64,000 nt of DNA, taken from the NCBI GenBank assembly GCA_002344795.1, contig DDUM01000055.1:92798-156797 (forward strand), written 5' to 3'. Positions within the stretch are counted from its first letter, which is position 1; each line of letters starts with the position of its first letter. Positions 51,912-60,024 of the stretch are shown here, in pieces. The position numbers and the translations under genes were made by a program. This DNA is from Flammeovirgaceae bacterium UBA2338. Its GTDB lineage: Bacteria > Bacteroidota > Bacteroidia > Cytophagales > Cyclobacteriaceae. Under the pieces are notes generated by a model. The model did not search any database, was not told where the DNA came from, and was given only the letters and a program-made list of their open reading frames with translations.

Positions 51912-53597
51912 TTACAATTTATATCCAAAAAATTTTCCATTAAACTGCCCCAATAGCGCGATATTGTCTCCTACTAATTGTACGGTTTGTCCTACAGATA
52001 ATTTAAACATAAAAGTAGCGGAGAAGCGTGGCTGGGTCGCGCCAAAAGGTAAGACTATGGTAATAGGATGCTTCACTGAGTTGTACAGTAGGCTTAGAGT
52101 TCCTCCTGAGCTTACGGTATTGTAATAACCTTCCACAGAAAATACATAAGTGCCAGCTTCAGTTGCTGTGAAACTAGTTGGTCCAAGAATATTAAAATCA
52201 TCAAAGTCTTCGGAGACTATTGGCATGGTTTGATTGTTCATCAGGGTGCCTGTTAAATTTTGGTAATCAAAAGTACCTTTGAATGCATAGTTGGTGGATA
52301 TCATGGATGAAAGTACAGCATCCTGTGTATCAACATAATTCTTCGTTGCAGCATCCTGTAGGCCAGTAGGGTTGGAGAGGTTTGATATCTTGTTTCCTCC
52401 TGCATCGCTTCCTCTGGTAAGCACCTGATTAAGGTTCTGCAATTCGTTGGTGGCATCTGCATCGGCATCATTGATTGAAAAAGACCCACCACCAGCTCCA
52501 TTGGCCTGGGTTAACGTTACCGTACTGCCAGTCTTTGAAATAGTTTGCGCTTCGTTGGTGTTGCTATCGTCATTTAGAATGAAGGAGCCACCTCCCGTTC
52601 CGCTTACATTGGTAAGTGAAACGGTGGCGCCAGTTTTGCTCAAGGTTTGTGCCTCATTGGTGGGGCTTGCATCAGCGTCATCAATGCTTACTGACCCACC
52701 TCCAACACCCGCCACCTGTGTAAGGGTAAGATTGCTTCCAGTTCGGGTTAATGTTTGTGCTTCGTTGGTGGGATTGTCATCATTCAAAACAACGGTACCG
52801 CCCCCTGCACTGAGAAGAATGTTACTTCCGGTTTTGCTCAATGTCTGAATCTCATTGGTAGCGCTTTTATCTTCATCTAAAGTAACAAGGTTATCAACAT
52901 ATAGTTTTGTAGCAGCATCGGATGCGTTTACAGGAGCACTCAAATTGGTAATAGCTGAATTGCCTGCATTATTTCCCTGAGCAAGCACACTACTCAGGTT
53001 CTGCGCAGCTCCCCCAAGATGGTTAAGGTCTGCTTCTTTAATACCCCCTGCATCGGTAATGCGAAGTACGTTGTCGGATCCTAATGTTACTTCTTGTATA
53101 AGCTCATTGCTGGAGTCATGATCTCCATCTCCAAGATTGGTAATCATATTGTTGTTGATGGCTATACCGTTGCCCGCCTGATAACCATTGCCCGCTCTTT
53201 CCGCATAAAGGGCATAAGGTACGCTCATCAGTTGCTGACTACCCATTAATTTAAAATTTCGGCCCCCATTTTCATCTAGTTCTACCTGAAGCCACTTTTT
53301 TCCGGATGTCCAGTTAATAAAGTTGAACACGGAACTGCCCGACTCTCCCTGACCGATAACGAGTGTAAACAGTCCAAATGAATTGGTTCTCACTTCATGG
53401 ATTTCACTGTACTCACTGTCCCCATTGGCTGACCCGTTTAAAATACTGATGCGTATTGAAATTTCTTTTGAAGTAAGGGGTTGGCCATCCGTACTTCTGG
53501 CAACTCCCTGATAATTAATCCCCTGTGGGGATTGAGCCATTACAAAATGATTTAGATTAAAGAGAAAAACCATACAGAGTAAAAAGAATGTTCTCAT
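51912..53597 (-). CDS. Repeat-rich surface protein, tail-fibre/adhesin-like
   Basis: A 561-residue protein with a signal peptide (about 1-21, ending VMAQ). After a beta domain (about 22-135) it has two copies of an ITNLSAP...DAATKLYVD-type motif, known from phage tail fibres and Bacteroidota surface proteins. Between them are five imperfect repeats of about 30-36 residues with the pattern TNEAQTLSKTGS...GGGS. A C-terminal C1q/TNF-like beta segment is possible (TSFTATEAGTYVFSVEGYY). It is likely a secreted trimeric fibre. The gene follows a T9SS-sorted protein by 1 base. Confidence 0.82.
   Translation of the reverse strand: MRTFFLLCMVFLFNLNHFVMAQSPQGINYQGVARSTDGQPLTSKEISIRISILNGSANGDSEYSEIHEVRTNSFGLFTLVIGQGESGSSVFNFINWTSGKKWLQVELDENGGRNFKLMGSQQLMSVPYALYAERAGNGYQAGNGIAINNNMITNLGDGDHDSSNELIQEVTLGSDNVLRITDAGGIKEADLNHLGGAAQNLSSVLAQGNNAGNSAITNLSAPVNASDAATKLYVDNLVTLDEDKSATNEIQTLSKTGSNILLSAGGGTVVLNDDNPTNEAQTLTRTGSNLTLTQVAGVGGGSVSIDDADASPTNEAQTLSKTGATVSLTNVSGTGGGSFILNDDSNTNEAQTISKTGSTVTLTQANGAGGGSFSINDADADATNELQNLNQVLTRGSDAGGNKISNLSNPTGLQDAATKNYVDTQDAVLSSMISTNYAFKGTFDYQNLTGTLMNNQTMPIVSEDFDDFNILGPTSFTATEAGTYVFSVEGYYNTVSSGGTLSLLYNSVKHPITIVLPFGATQPRFSATFMFKLSVGQTVQLVGDNIALLGQFNGKFFGYKL
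52440..52880 (-). repeat. Coding tandem repeats within the surface protein
   Basis: Five imperfect copies of roughly 90-110 bases, visible as recurring blocks such as GCCTCATTGGTG/GCTTCGTTGGTG on the plus strand. They encode TNE-x-QTL-x-(K/R)TG units. Confidence 0.75.
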
Positions 53598-53598
53598 G

Positions 53599-54066
53599 CT
53601 AATTCGGAATTTTTATAACACTAAAATTTCCAGATACACCTCCTTTTAGGAAGACTTTGAACACATATAACCCCTGACTTAAATCACCCAAATCAATTCG
53701 GTTGTCTTCTTTGGGGGATACTGTATTTATCACCCTTCCCCATAAATCAATAATTTGGACAGTGGATATTTGATCATCACAACCTACTGCCTCAATGATC
53801 AAATGATCTTTGGCTGGGTTGGGGTAGTAAGTAAATTCTGTTCCCGAACAGGGTGTATCTAGAATAGGTTGTAAATAACCTTGCGTGATCACAGTGGAGG
53901 TAGATGTAAATGTATTGATCATTGGTTCCCCTATAGAGATGGTGATGGAGGAGTTTTCCATAGACAGCTCGAACCCCACAGCGTTTGGGACGCTTGGAGA
54001 TTCAAACTGGGCATAACTGAACCACGGACAGATCGCAGCCAATAGAGCGATAAAATGTGACTTCAT
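53599..54066 (-). CDS. T9SS type A sorting domain protein
   Basis: A 155-residue protein with a signal peptide (about 1-19). The C-terminal half is a type A sorting domain: FTYYPNPAKDHLIIE, VQIIDLWGRVI and LSQGLYVFKVFLKGG. Type A C-terminal domains direct secretion and cell-surface anchoring through the type IX system. The N-terminal part is short (about 60 residues), so most of the protein is the sorting domain. It is encoded 1 base before the repeat protein and is probably co-expressed with it. Confidence 0.9.
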   Translation of the reverse strand: MKSHFIALLAAICPWFSYAQFESPSVPNAVGFELSMENSSITISIGEPMINTFTSTSTVITQGYLQPILDTPCSGTEFTYYPNPAKDHLIIEAVGCDDQISTVQIIDLWGRVINTVSPKEDNRIDLGDLSQGLYVFKVFLKGGVSGNFSVIKIPN

Positions 54067-54183
54067 AACTTGTTATAGCATAGCAACTTACAACAAATAC
54101 TTAAATTTTCACATAAGGTGTAAGATTTGCTGCTACAGAGAAGAAAATACCCGAAAAATGAATCCAGAGATAATATTAGGTAC

Positions 54184-54561
54184 CTAATAGGTACCTTGAC
54201 CGAGGTATAGACCTGCCAGAGTGGCACCGATACATAGGGTGAGGCTCAATCCGATATAAAGGAGGCTGGATCCTGTGAATCCGCTTTGGATGAGGGACAA
54301 TGTCTCCCCGCTGAAAGTCGAAAAAGTACTAAAGCCGCCACAAAACCCAACTGCCCAAAATATTTTGGCCGATGGGGACATGAGTTGGCGGGCATCTGTA
54401 ATACCCAGAATAATTCCCAGAGCGAAACAGGCAAGGATATTGGCCACCAGGGTTCCAAATGGAAAATAATGGGTATGCAGGGTGCCGATCCACTTTCCAA
54501 TGGAATAGCGGAGTACACTACCGAGTCCTCCTCCTAAAAAAACCAAAATTACAGTTTTCAC
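54184..54561 (-). CDS. crcB: Fluoride ion channel CrcB/FluC
   Basis: A 125-residue protein with four transmembrane helices. The family motifs are GGGLGSVLRYSIGKWIG (with the conserved GxxGxxxRy pattern) and GFCGGFSTFSTFSGE, which lines the fluoride pore. It works as a dual-topology dimer and exports fluoride. No fluoride riboswitch was recognised upstream. The stop lies in a short repeat of AGGTACCT. It follows a small membrane protein gene on the same strand. Confidence 0.94.
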   Translation of the reverse strand: MKTVILVFLGGGLGSVLRYSIGKWIGTLHTHYFPFGTLVANILACFALGIILGITDARQLMSPSAKIFWAVGFCGGFSTFSTFSGETLSLIQSGFTGSSLLYIGLSLTLCIGATLAGLYLGQGTY

Positions 54562-54629
54562 ACCTTACCGTTCATTCTGATTTGAAAACTACAGAATAAA
54601 CGACTACTGAAAAAAAATTCACATGTAGG

Positions 54630-55136
54630 TTATTCAATGGATTCTGAAATAATCGCTTCAGGATCTTCCAGTTTTGCTCTTTCCGCTACTGAAAGATTGA
54701 GCTCCTGTGCAATAACAGACTTGGTGGGTCTAAATAGTATAAAGAGCATGAGAATAAGAGGAACAATGACCAGAAATAGAACTTGAGCTGTAATCAGCGC
54801 AGCCACCGACACGAATAGCCCTGGTATTTCCAGAAAGGCTGACCTAATCAGATTAGCACTGAAATATCGTTTCATCTTATGGATGAGAGGTAATTCAGGT
54901 TGGATGCCTCTGAGAAAAACTCTAAACAGTAAATAGCCGGCCGCCAAGCTTAGGGGAATGACAACCATGATAATCTTTTGGAACGACACCGCAAGGTCAT
55001 TGTTTTCCGGCCCCAGGCTTCCCTGCTGAATGAGAAAATAGGCTACCACGGCCAGCAGGGTCATTGCACCAATCTGGGCAAAGTAGATAATGTTTAGGGT
55101 TCTAAAATATTCCTTCGATTTAATTTTCCGTGCCAT
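54630..55136 (-). CDS. Membrane protein of unknown function
   Basis: A 168-residue protein with four hydrophobic segments (about 15-38, 53-75, 98-115 and 118-138). The first segment begins FRTLNIIYFAQIGAMTLLA, and the C-terminal tail is short and acidic. No family is recognised. It starts 10 bases after the plsC-like gene and precedes crcB on the same strand. It may be part of a lipid- or envelope-related transcript, but this rests on position alone. Confidence 0.72.
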   Translation of the reverse strand: MARKIKSKEYFRTLNIIYFAQIGAMTLLAVVAYFLIQQGSLGPENNDLAVSFQKIIMVVIPLSLAAGYLLFRVFLRGIQPELPLIHKMKRYFSANLIRSAFLEIPGLFVSVAALITAQVLFLVIVPLILMLFILFRPTKSVIAQELNLSVAERAKLEDPEAIISESIE

Positions 55137-55146
55137 CTTTCTGTGG

Positions 55147-55884
55147 TTATTCGTTGTCTACAATCATCCCCTCCATCGTTTCAAAGACTTTTTGTTTTAA
55201 TAAAGCGGTCTCCTTAAGTGTCAGTTGGTCTGTTGATATTTCTTTGCCTACAATCACTTTGATAGTGCCAGGCTCAATATGAACTTTAGTGGGTGGCATC
55301 AACTTACCTGCATTCAACACTACTACTGGGATGATGGGTTGTTTGGTTTCTATGGCTATTCTAAATGCTCCATCATAAAAGGGCTGGAGGCGTTCTTTGC
55401 TTCTGTTCTGCGTGCCTTCCGGAAAAATTAATACAGAGATACCCATTGCAAGTATCTCTTTCAAGTGTTCCATACTCTTGCGCCTGCTTTCATTGCTTGA
55501 TCTATCTACAATGATGCAGACGGATTGTGCAATCCAACCAAAGACTGGAATTTTTTTGAGTTCTTTCTTTGCCAGTGCCCTGAACTGAGTGGGGATGGTG
55601 AGGGTAAGGCCAGGGATATCCAGGTAAGAGGTGTGATTGCTTACATAGATGTAAGCTCTCTTTTTATCAATATTTTCTAACCCTGAAATGCGATAGGGGA
55701 TAAAGTTAAGTTTACTAAAAGTCCAGGACCAGAGCTTTAAAAATTTGAAACCAAGAGCAGCAGCTCTGTCACCAAAAACAAATGGGATGAGAATGCCTGG
55801 CAGGTAGAGGATCATAAACACCGAAAAAACGGTGAGTACCCAGATCATATAAATTTTTAAAAGGAGGTAGCGAATAATTTTCAA
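55147..55884 (-). CDS. plsC: 1-acyl-sn-glycerol-3-phosphate acyltransferase
   Basis: A 245-residue membrane acyltransferase that makes phosphatidic acid from lysophosphatidic acid. An N-terminal hydrophobic segment (about 8-35) is followed by the catalytic NHTSYLD (HxxxxD) near residue 83, the FPEGTQNRS substrate motif near 155 and PIIPVVVLNAGKLMP. These are the standard PlsC blocks. It lies 64 bases after the rsmB-like gene and is followed by a small membrane protein gene. Confidence 0.92.
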   Translation of the reverse strand: MKIIRYLLLKIYMIWVLTVFSVFMILYLPGILIPFVFGDRAAALGFKFLKLWSWTFSKLNFIPYRISGLENIDKKRAYIYVSNHTSYLDIPGLTLTIPTQFRALAKKELKKIPVFGWIAQSVCIIVDRSSNESRRKSMEHLKEILAMGISVLIFPEGTQNRSKERLQPFYDGAFRIAIETKQPIIPVVVLNAGKLMPPTKVHIEPGTIKVIVGKEISTDQLTLKETALLKQKVFETMEGMIVDNE

Positions 55885-55948
55885 TGAAAAAATTTTTTGA
55901 TTTTAATGAAAAGGCCTTTTTAAGGGCTTGAAGCCAGAAACAAAGCTA

Positions 55949-57133
55949 CTATTTCTTTTTTATCAGGGCCATGTAAAATCCGTCAAACCCATCAGACGGC
56001 CAGCAGTGGTTTTCGTCTACGAGTTCATAAGTTGGGTTGGAAGCTAAAAATTGTTTGACTTGCTCTCCATTCTCTGAGGGTAGTATACTGCAGGTTGAAT
56101 AGACGAGCATTCCTCCCGGTTTTACCATGGTAGCATATTCTGAAAGTATCTGCTGTTGCAAAATTTTAACTTTAGAAATATAATCTGGCGATAACTTCCA
56201 CTTTGCATCCGGATTCCTTTTCAGTACACCAAGTCCTGAACAAGGAACATCCAATAACAATCGGTCTGCAGAATTAGCCAATCGTTTTATGGTCTTAGAA
56301 TTTTCAATCACTTTTGCTTCGATATTATTGGCACCAGCTCTTTTTGCTCTTTTTCTAAGCTCATCCAGTTTCCAGCCTTCGGTATCCATGGCTACGATAC
56401 GGCCTTTGTTTTGCATCAATGCAGAGAGGTGCAGGGTTTTTCCACCAGCACCTGCACAGGCATCAATAACACGCATGCCCGGCTCAACCTGCAAGTAGGG
56501 AGCTATCAGTTGAGAACCGGCATCTTGCACTTCAAATAAACCCTGTTTGAAGGATTGACTTCCAAAAACATTCATTCTTTTATTGAGGATCAACGCATTT
56601 TGAAATTTTGAATTGACCGTAGTTTCAATTCCTTCTTCCGTCAATTGCTTCTGAATAGTAATAATGTCACCCTTTAGCGTATTTACTCTTAATACTACCT
56701 CGGCTTCATGGTTTAGGCTTTTTATTTCTTGTGCCCATTGTGATGGAAGCTCTCTGTTCCCAAGTTCATCGAGCCAGTCGGGTATGGATTCTCTAATGGG
56801 TAATGGGTATTCTTTTTGAAATCTGTCTTTAACAGATGTGATGTTTAATTTTTTAAACTGATCCCATGCCGGAAGTTCAATTTCTCTCCAGATCAGCCAG
56901 GTGCCCAACAGGCTCCAATAATCATCATTTTCGGAACCGGAAACAGTCAGCAGGTAGCGATACCATCGAACGATGTCGTAGGTAGTTTCGGCAATAAAAC
57001 GCCTGTCGCGGGCGCCCCATTTTGGGTTTTGTTTCAGTGTTTTTTCGATCACCTTATCCGCGTATTTATTGTCTTCAAATATTGTTTTGAGCGTGGTGAC
57101 CACGGCTTCGGATAGGTTTCGATACAATTTCAC
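55949..57133 (-). CDS. RsmB/NOP family rRNA cytosine-C5 methyltransferase
   Basis: A 394-residue m5C RNA methyltransferase. The N-terminal helical part (about 1-140) resembles the NusB-like region, and the catalytic part has MRVIDACAGAGGKTLHLSAL (SAM motif), DVPCSGLGVLKRNPDAKW with one catalytic Cys and VYSTCSILPSENGEQV with the second Cys. It probably acts on 16S rRNA or a tRNA, but the target cannot be set. A -7 box lies 17 bases upstream. The plsC gene follows on the same strand. Confidence 0.92.
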   Translation of the reverse strand: MKLYRNLSEAVVTTLKTIFEDNKYADKVIEKTLKQNPKWGARDRRFIAETTYDIVRWYRYLLTVSGSENDDYWSLLGTWLIWREIELPAWDQFKKLNITSVKDRFQKEYPLPIRESIPDWLDELGNRELPSQWAQEIKSLNHEAEVVLRVNTLKGDIITIQKQLTEEGIETTVNSKFQNALILNKRMNVFGSQSFKQGLFEVQDAGSQLIAPYLQVEPGMRVIDACAGAGGKTLHLSALMQNKGRIVAMDTEGWKLDELRKRAKRAGANNIEAKVIENSKTIKRLANSADRLLLDVPCSGLGVLKRNPDAKWKLSPDYISKVKILQQQILSEYATMVKPGGMLVYSTCSILPSENGEQVKQFLASNPTYELVDENHCWPSDGFDGFYMALIKKK

Positions 57134-57149
57134 TTTTAGCTGTTTGCCT

Positions 57150-57157
57150 CAAATTTA
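57150..57157 (-). promoter_or_regulatory. TAAATTTG -7 box before the RsmB-type gene
   Basis: Exact TAnnTTTG match on the minus strand, 16 bases upstream of the start. No clear -33 element. Confidence 0.45.
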
Positions 57158-57297
57158 GGTGTTGTTGGTTAGAATCCTGGAGGTAGGGGGTATTCTATCC
57201 TAATAAAGGGGAATCAGCTTTTGATTCTGGTAATGATTATTTCTGAAATTTAATTTCTGTAGATTATCAGGGATAGACGTTATATTCCACATATAAG

Positions 57298-57319
57298 ATG
57301 CTCTATCGTTATGGAGCAT
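57298..57319. repeat. 9-bp hairpin upstream of the cytosine methyltransferase gene
   Basis: ATGCTCTAT and ATGGAGCAT form a stem with one G-U pair and a CGTT loop. It lies 44 bases before the methyltransferase start. It could be an operator for control of the restriction-modification cassette. Confidence 0.55.
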
Positions 57320-57363
57320 GCCTTACAGATGTAAACAAAATCGAAAATTAGTAGATTTACTGA

Positions 57364-58395
57364 ATGGAATATTGGGAAGAGATAAACAAGAAGCTAAAAC
57401 CTTGGATTGACAACGAACTGAATAAAACAGTTGTTGATCTTTTTGCGGGTTGCGGTGGACTCTCTCTAGGCTTTGAAGCAAATGGATTTAAGACAATCGG
57501 CTATGAAATGGATGAACCCGCTTCCAAAACCTATAATGAAAACTTAATAGGTGAATGTGTTAATAAAAAACTAACACTAGACTCCAGATATCCTAAAGCA
57601 GATATTGTAATAGGAGGACCGCCATGTCAGCCATTTAGTGTTGGAGGTAAGCAACTAGGTTTGAAAGACTCAAGGGATGGGTTCCCTATTTTTTTAGCAG
57701 CAGTTCGTCAGTTAGATCCAGAAGTTCTTCTTTTCGAAAATGTGAGGGGAATGCTCTATAAAAACAAATGGTATTTGAAAGAAGTAATTCAGGAACTTGA
57801 GAAGTTGGGTTACCATTTAAATTATTCATTACTGAACGCTGTAGATTATGAAGTTCCTCAAAATAGGGAACGAGTAATTGTTATTGGATCAAAGAATAAA
57901 ATCAATTTGCCAAAAAAGGTGAATCGTAAAGTTACTTCCGGCCAAGCCTTGGGCGATCTTCCATTTCAATTTGACGATAACTCTAAGTTTTTTACTGAAT
58001 CAATGGACAGATACGTGGCGAACTATGAAAAAGCATCTAGCTGTATCAATCCTCGAGATTTGTACTTAGATCGACCAGCCAGAACATTGACCTGTAGAAA
58101 CTTGGCGGGTGCAACGGGTGACATGCACAGAGTAAGGCTAAAAGATGGCCGTAGAAGACGAATTACTGTCCGCGAAGCTGCGCGTTTACAGAGTTTTCCT
58201 GATTGGTTCGAATTCTCAGGAACAGAAACTCACCAATTTAATCAAATAGGAAATGCAGTTGCTCCGAATTTTGCTTTTCATTTAGCTTCAAACATAAAGG
58301 ATCACTTGATTGGTGAAGTGTCTCATCAATGCAATGTGACTGAAAACGACCAATATTTACTTTTCGAAGATGCAGCAATATATCAGTCCCGATAA
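57364..58395 (+). CDS. DNA (cytosine-5-)-methyltransferase, type II
   Basis: A 343-residue C5 methyltransferase. Motif I is DLFAGCGGLSLGF (residues 25-37), motif IV is GGPPCQPFSVGG with catalytic C88, motif VI is FENVRGM, motif VIII is QNRERVIVIG and motifs IX-X are REAARLQSFPDWF and QIGNAVAPNFA. The variable target recognition region is short. It protects host DNA from the restriction enzyme encoded directly downstream, with a 26-base gene overlap. The recognition sequence is unknown. The gene appears more AT-rich than its neighbours, which fits acquisition by transfer. Confidence 0.95.
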   Translation: MEYWEEINKKLKPWIDNELNKTVVDLFAGCGGLSLGFEANGFKTIGYEMDEPASKTYNENLIGECVNKKLTLDSRYPKADIVIGGPPCQPFSVGGKQLGLKDSRDGFPIFLAAVRQLDPEVLLFENVRGMLYKNKWYLKEVIQELEKLGYHLNYSLLNAVDYEVPQNRERVIVIGSKNKINLPKKVNRKVTSGQALGDLPFQFDDNSKFFTESMDRYVANYEKASSCINPRDLYLDRPARTLTCRNLAGATGDMHRVRLKDGRRRRITVREAARLQSFPDWFEFSGTETHQFNQIGNAVAPNFAFHLASNIKDHLIGEVSHQCNVTENDQYLLFEDAAIYQSR

Positions 58396-59383
58396 ATCTA
58401 AAACTTTCGCTGAAAAATCTTCGGGAGTTAAGAAGCTCATAAACACCACCCTTTACATTTTAGATTGCTTTGGAATCCCACTGGATTCTAGCCCCAGAAG
58501 GTTGGAGAGAATGGCTCTTGCCTTTTTGGCCACTGGAGATATCAAAAATATTGGTGCCTTTAAAAAAGCAAAGGATTTAAATGCTGGTTATTCGTTGAAA
58601 ACAAGAGAGATTATCATTTATGTAAATGCTCATTTTAATGAAGACATAAGCTCGGGTTCATATGATGACATAAGAAGAAAGGATTTGAAACTTCTTACTG
58701 TGGCTGAAGTTGTATTGCAGTCAAATCCTAATTCAGCAACAAATGACTCAACTCGAGGCTATTCAATAAACCCCGTGTATGGGGAGCTTATTAGAATGTT
58801 TGGTTCTAAGGATTGGGAGAAATCAGTAAAAGAGAAGTTAAAGAATATTGAGCCCCTAAGACAAAAATTAAAGAGAGAGCGAGCGATTTCTAAAGTCAAT
58901 GTCAAACTCCCATCTGGAGGTAAACTTACGTTTTCAACAGGCGAACATAACGATTTACAAAAAGCAATTATTGAGAAATTTTTACCACGATATGGATATG
59001 AAGCTGAAGTTCTTTATGTAGGGGATACTTCTGATAAATATCTTTATTTGGAAAAAGAAAAATTGGAAGCATTGAACTTCTTTGAGATATCACATGAAGA
59101 ATTGCCAGATGTAATTGCTTTCTCAAAGAGAAAGAATTGGCTATATCTGATTGAAGCCGTTCATTCTTCAGGGCCGATTAGTGAAATAAGACTAATCCAA
59201 CTTCAGAAGCTAACTAAAAAATGTAATGCCGAGATAGTCTATGTGACGGCCTTTTTGAATAGATCAAAATTTCGTCAATTTATGAATGATATAGCTTGGG
59301 AGACCGAAGTCTGGATTGCTGACAATCCAGATCACTTAGTCCATTTCAATGGAGATAAATTTCTGGGTCCTTATAAAGAATAA
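58370..59383 (+). CDS. BsuBI/PstI family type II restriction endonuclease
   Basis: A 337-residue nuclease matching the BsuBI/PstI family. The conserved C-terminal block reads GEHNDLQKAIIEKFLPRYG, then VLYVGDTSDKYLYL, followed by LPDVIAFSKRKNWLYLIEAVHSSGPIS. The last two hold the PD...E-x-V nuclease motif of the PD-(D/E)xK superfamily. BsuBI and PstI themselves cut CTGCAG and are paired with adenine methyltransferases, whereas here the partner is a cytosine methyltransferase. The recognition site may therefore differ. The N-terminal half (about 1-190) is helical and probably reads the DNA site. Confidence 0.92.
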   Translation: MQQYISPDKSKTFAEKSSGVKKLINTTLYILDCFGIPLDSSPRRLERMALAFLATGDIKNIGAFKKAKDLNAGYSLKTREIIIYVNAHFNEDISSGSYDDIRRKDLKLLTVAEVVLQSNPNSATNDSTRGYSINPVYGELIRMFGSKDWEKSVKEKLKNIEPLRQKLKRERAISKVNVKLPSGGKLTFSTGEHNDLQKAIIEKFLPRYGYEAEVLYVGDTSDKYLYLEKEKLEALNFFEISHEELPDVIAFSKRKNWLYLIEAVHSSGPISEIRLIQLQKLTKKCNAEIVYVTAFLNRSKFRQFMNDIAWETEVWIADNPDHLVHFNGDKFLGPYKE

Positions 59384-59444
59384 CCTGTAAGAGAGTATGA
59401 CATTCTCTAATCAGTCACGATGTATGAGTGTTTACGTAGGTTTC

Positions 59445-60017
59445 TCACCGCATCTTCCTCTTAAACATCACCCTGGGAAGTTTCATGCCCAACATCAACG
59501 AAATCCAACCCAGTAACACAACATGTTCTAAGTAGCTCCCACCAACATTAGGCAGCAATCCCCTTACCCGAGGTAAATAGGTAAGGAAGAAGATGCCCCA
59601 AACAAAGTATTGAAATACAATGATCATGATGCTAAATTCCTTCTCTGAAAACCTGCCTTGCTCGAGCCTGTCGGCAAGAATGGGCATTAGGAAAATGAGT
59701 AAGTAAGCAACAAAACCACCCGCTATACGATACGGAATTATATCTGTACCTGAGAGATAAAGAAATGTCAATAATTCTAAAAGGTGAATCCCATGCGCCA
59801 GGGCAAAAATGTGAAATGGTTTTTTTGAAAGCCAGGAATAAATATCAGCCGGGCGATTGGCTAAGAAAATAATGCTGAAGAGTAGCAATGAAAACCGACC
59901 GCTATACCGTGTGGTAGCCTGTAGTCCTTCTATGCTCCATCCATAATTGATAACGCCCAATGCACCGAGACTTACTTCTACTATAATACAAATAAATACA
60001 GCATTGCGAAACGTCAT
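59445..60017 (-). CDS. Six-helix membrane protein of unknown function
   Basis: A 190-residue protein with about six transmembrane segments (about 5-25, 40-55, 72-90, 98-118, 130-150 and 160-180). A histidine pair occurs in LAHGIHLLELL within the third helix and a further histidine in EHVVLLGW, which may bind a haem or metal, but no family is recognised. It begins 7 bases after the aminotransferase stop on the same strand and is likely co-transcribed. Confidence 0.72.
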   Translation of the reverse strand: MTFRNAVFICIIVEVSLGALGVINYGWSIEGLQATTRYSGRFSLLLFSIIFLANRPADIYSWLSKKPFHIFALAHGIHLLELLTFLYLSGTDIIPYRIAGGFVAYLLIFLMPILADRLEQGRFSEKEFSIMIIVFQYFVWGIFFLTYLPRVRGLLPNVGGSYLEHVVLLGWISLMLGMKLPRVMFKRKMR

Positions 60018-60024
60018 GAAATGT

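Noticed and set aside
54178..54196. Twin AGGTACCT palindromes at the crcB stop
   Set aside because: Short and AT-bounded; one copy overlaps the stop codon and no function can be argued.
54562..54629. Fluoride riboswitch before crcB
   Set aside because: No recognisable crcB-motif fold in the 68 bases upstream of the gene.
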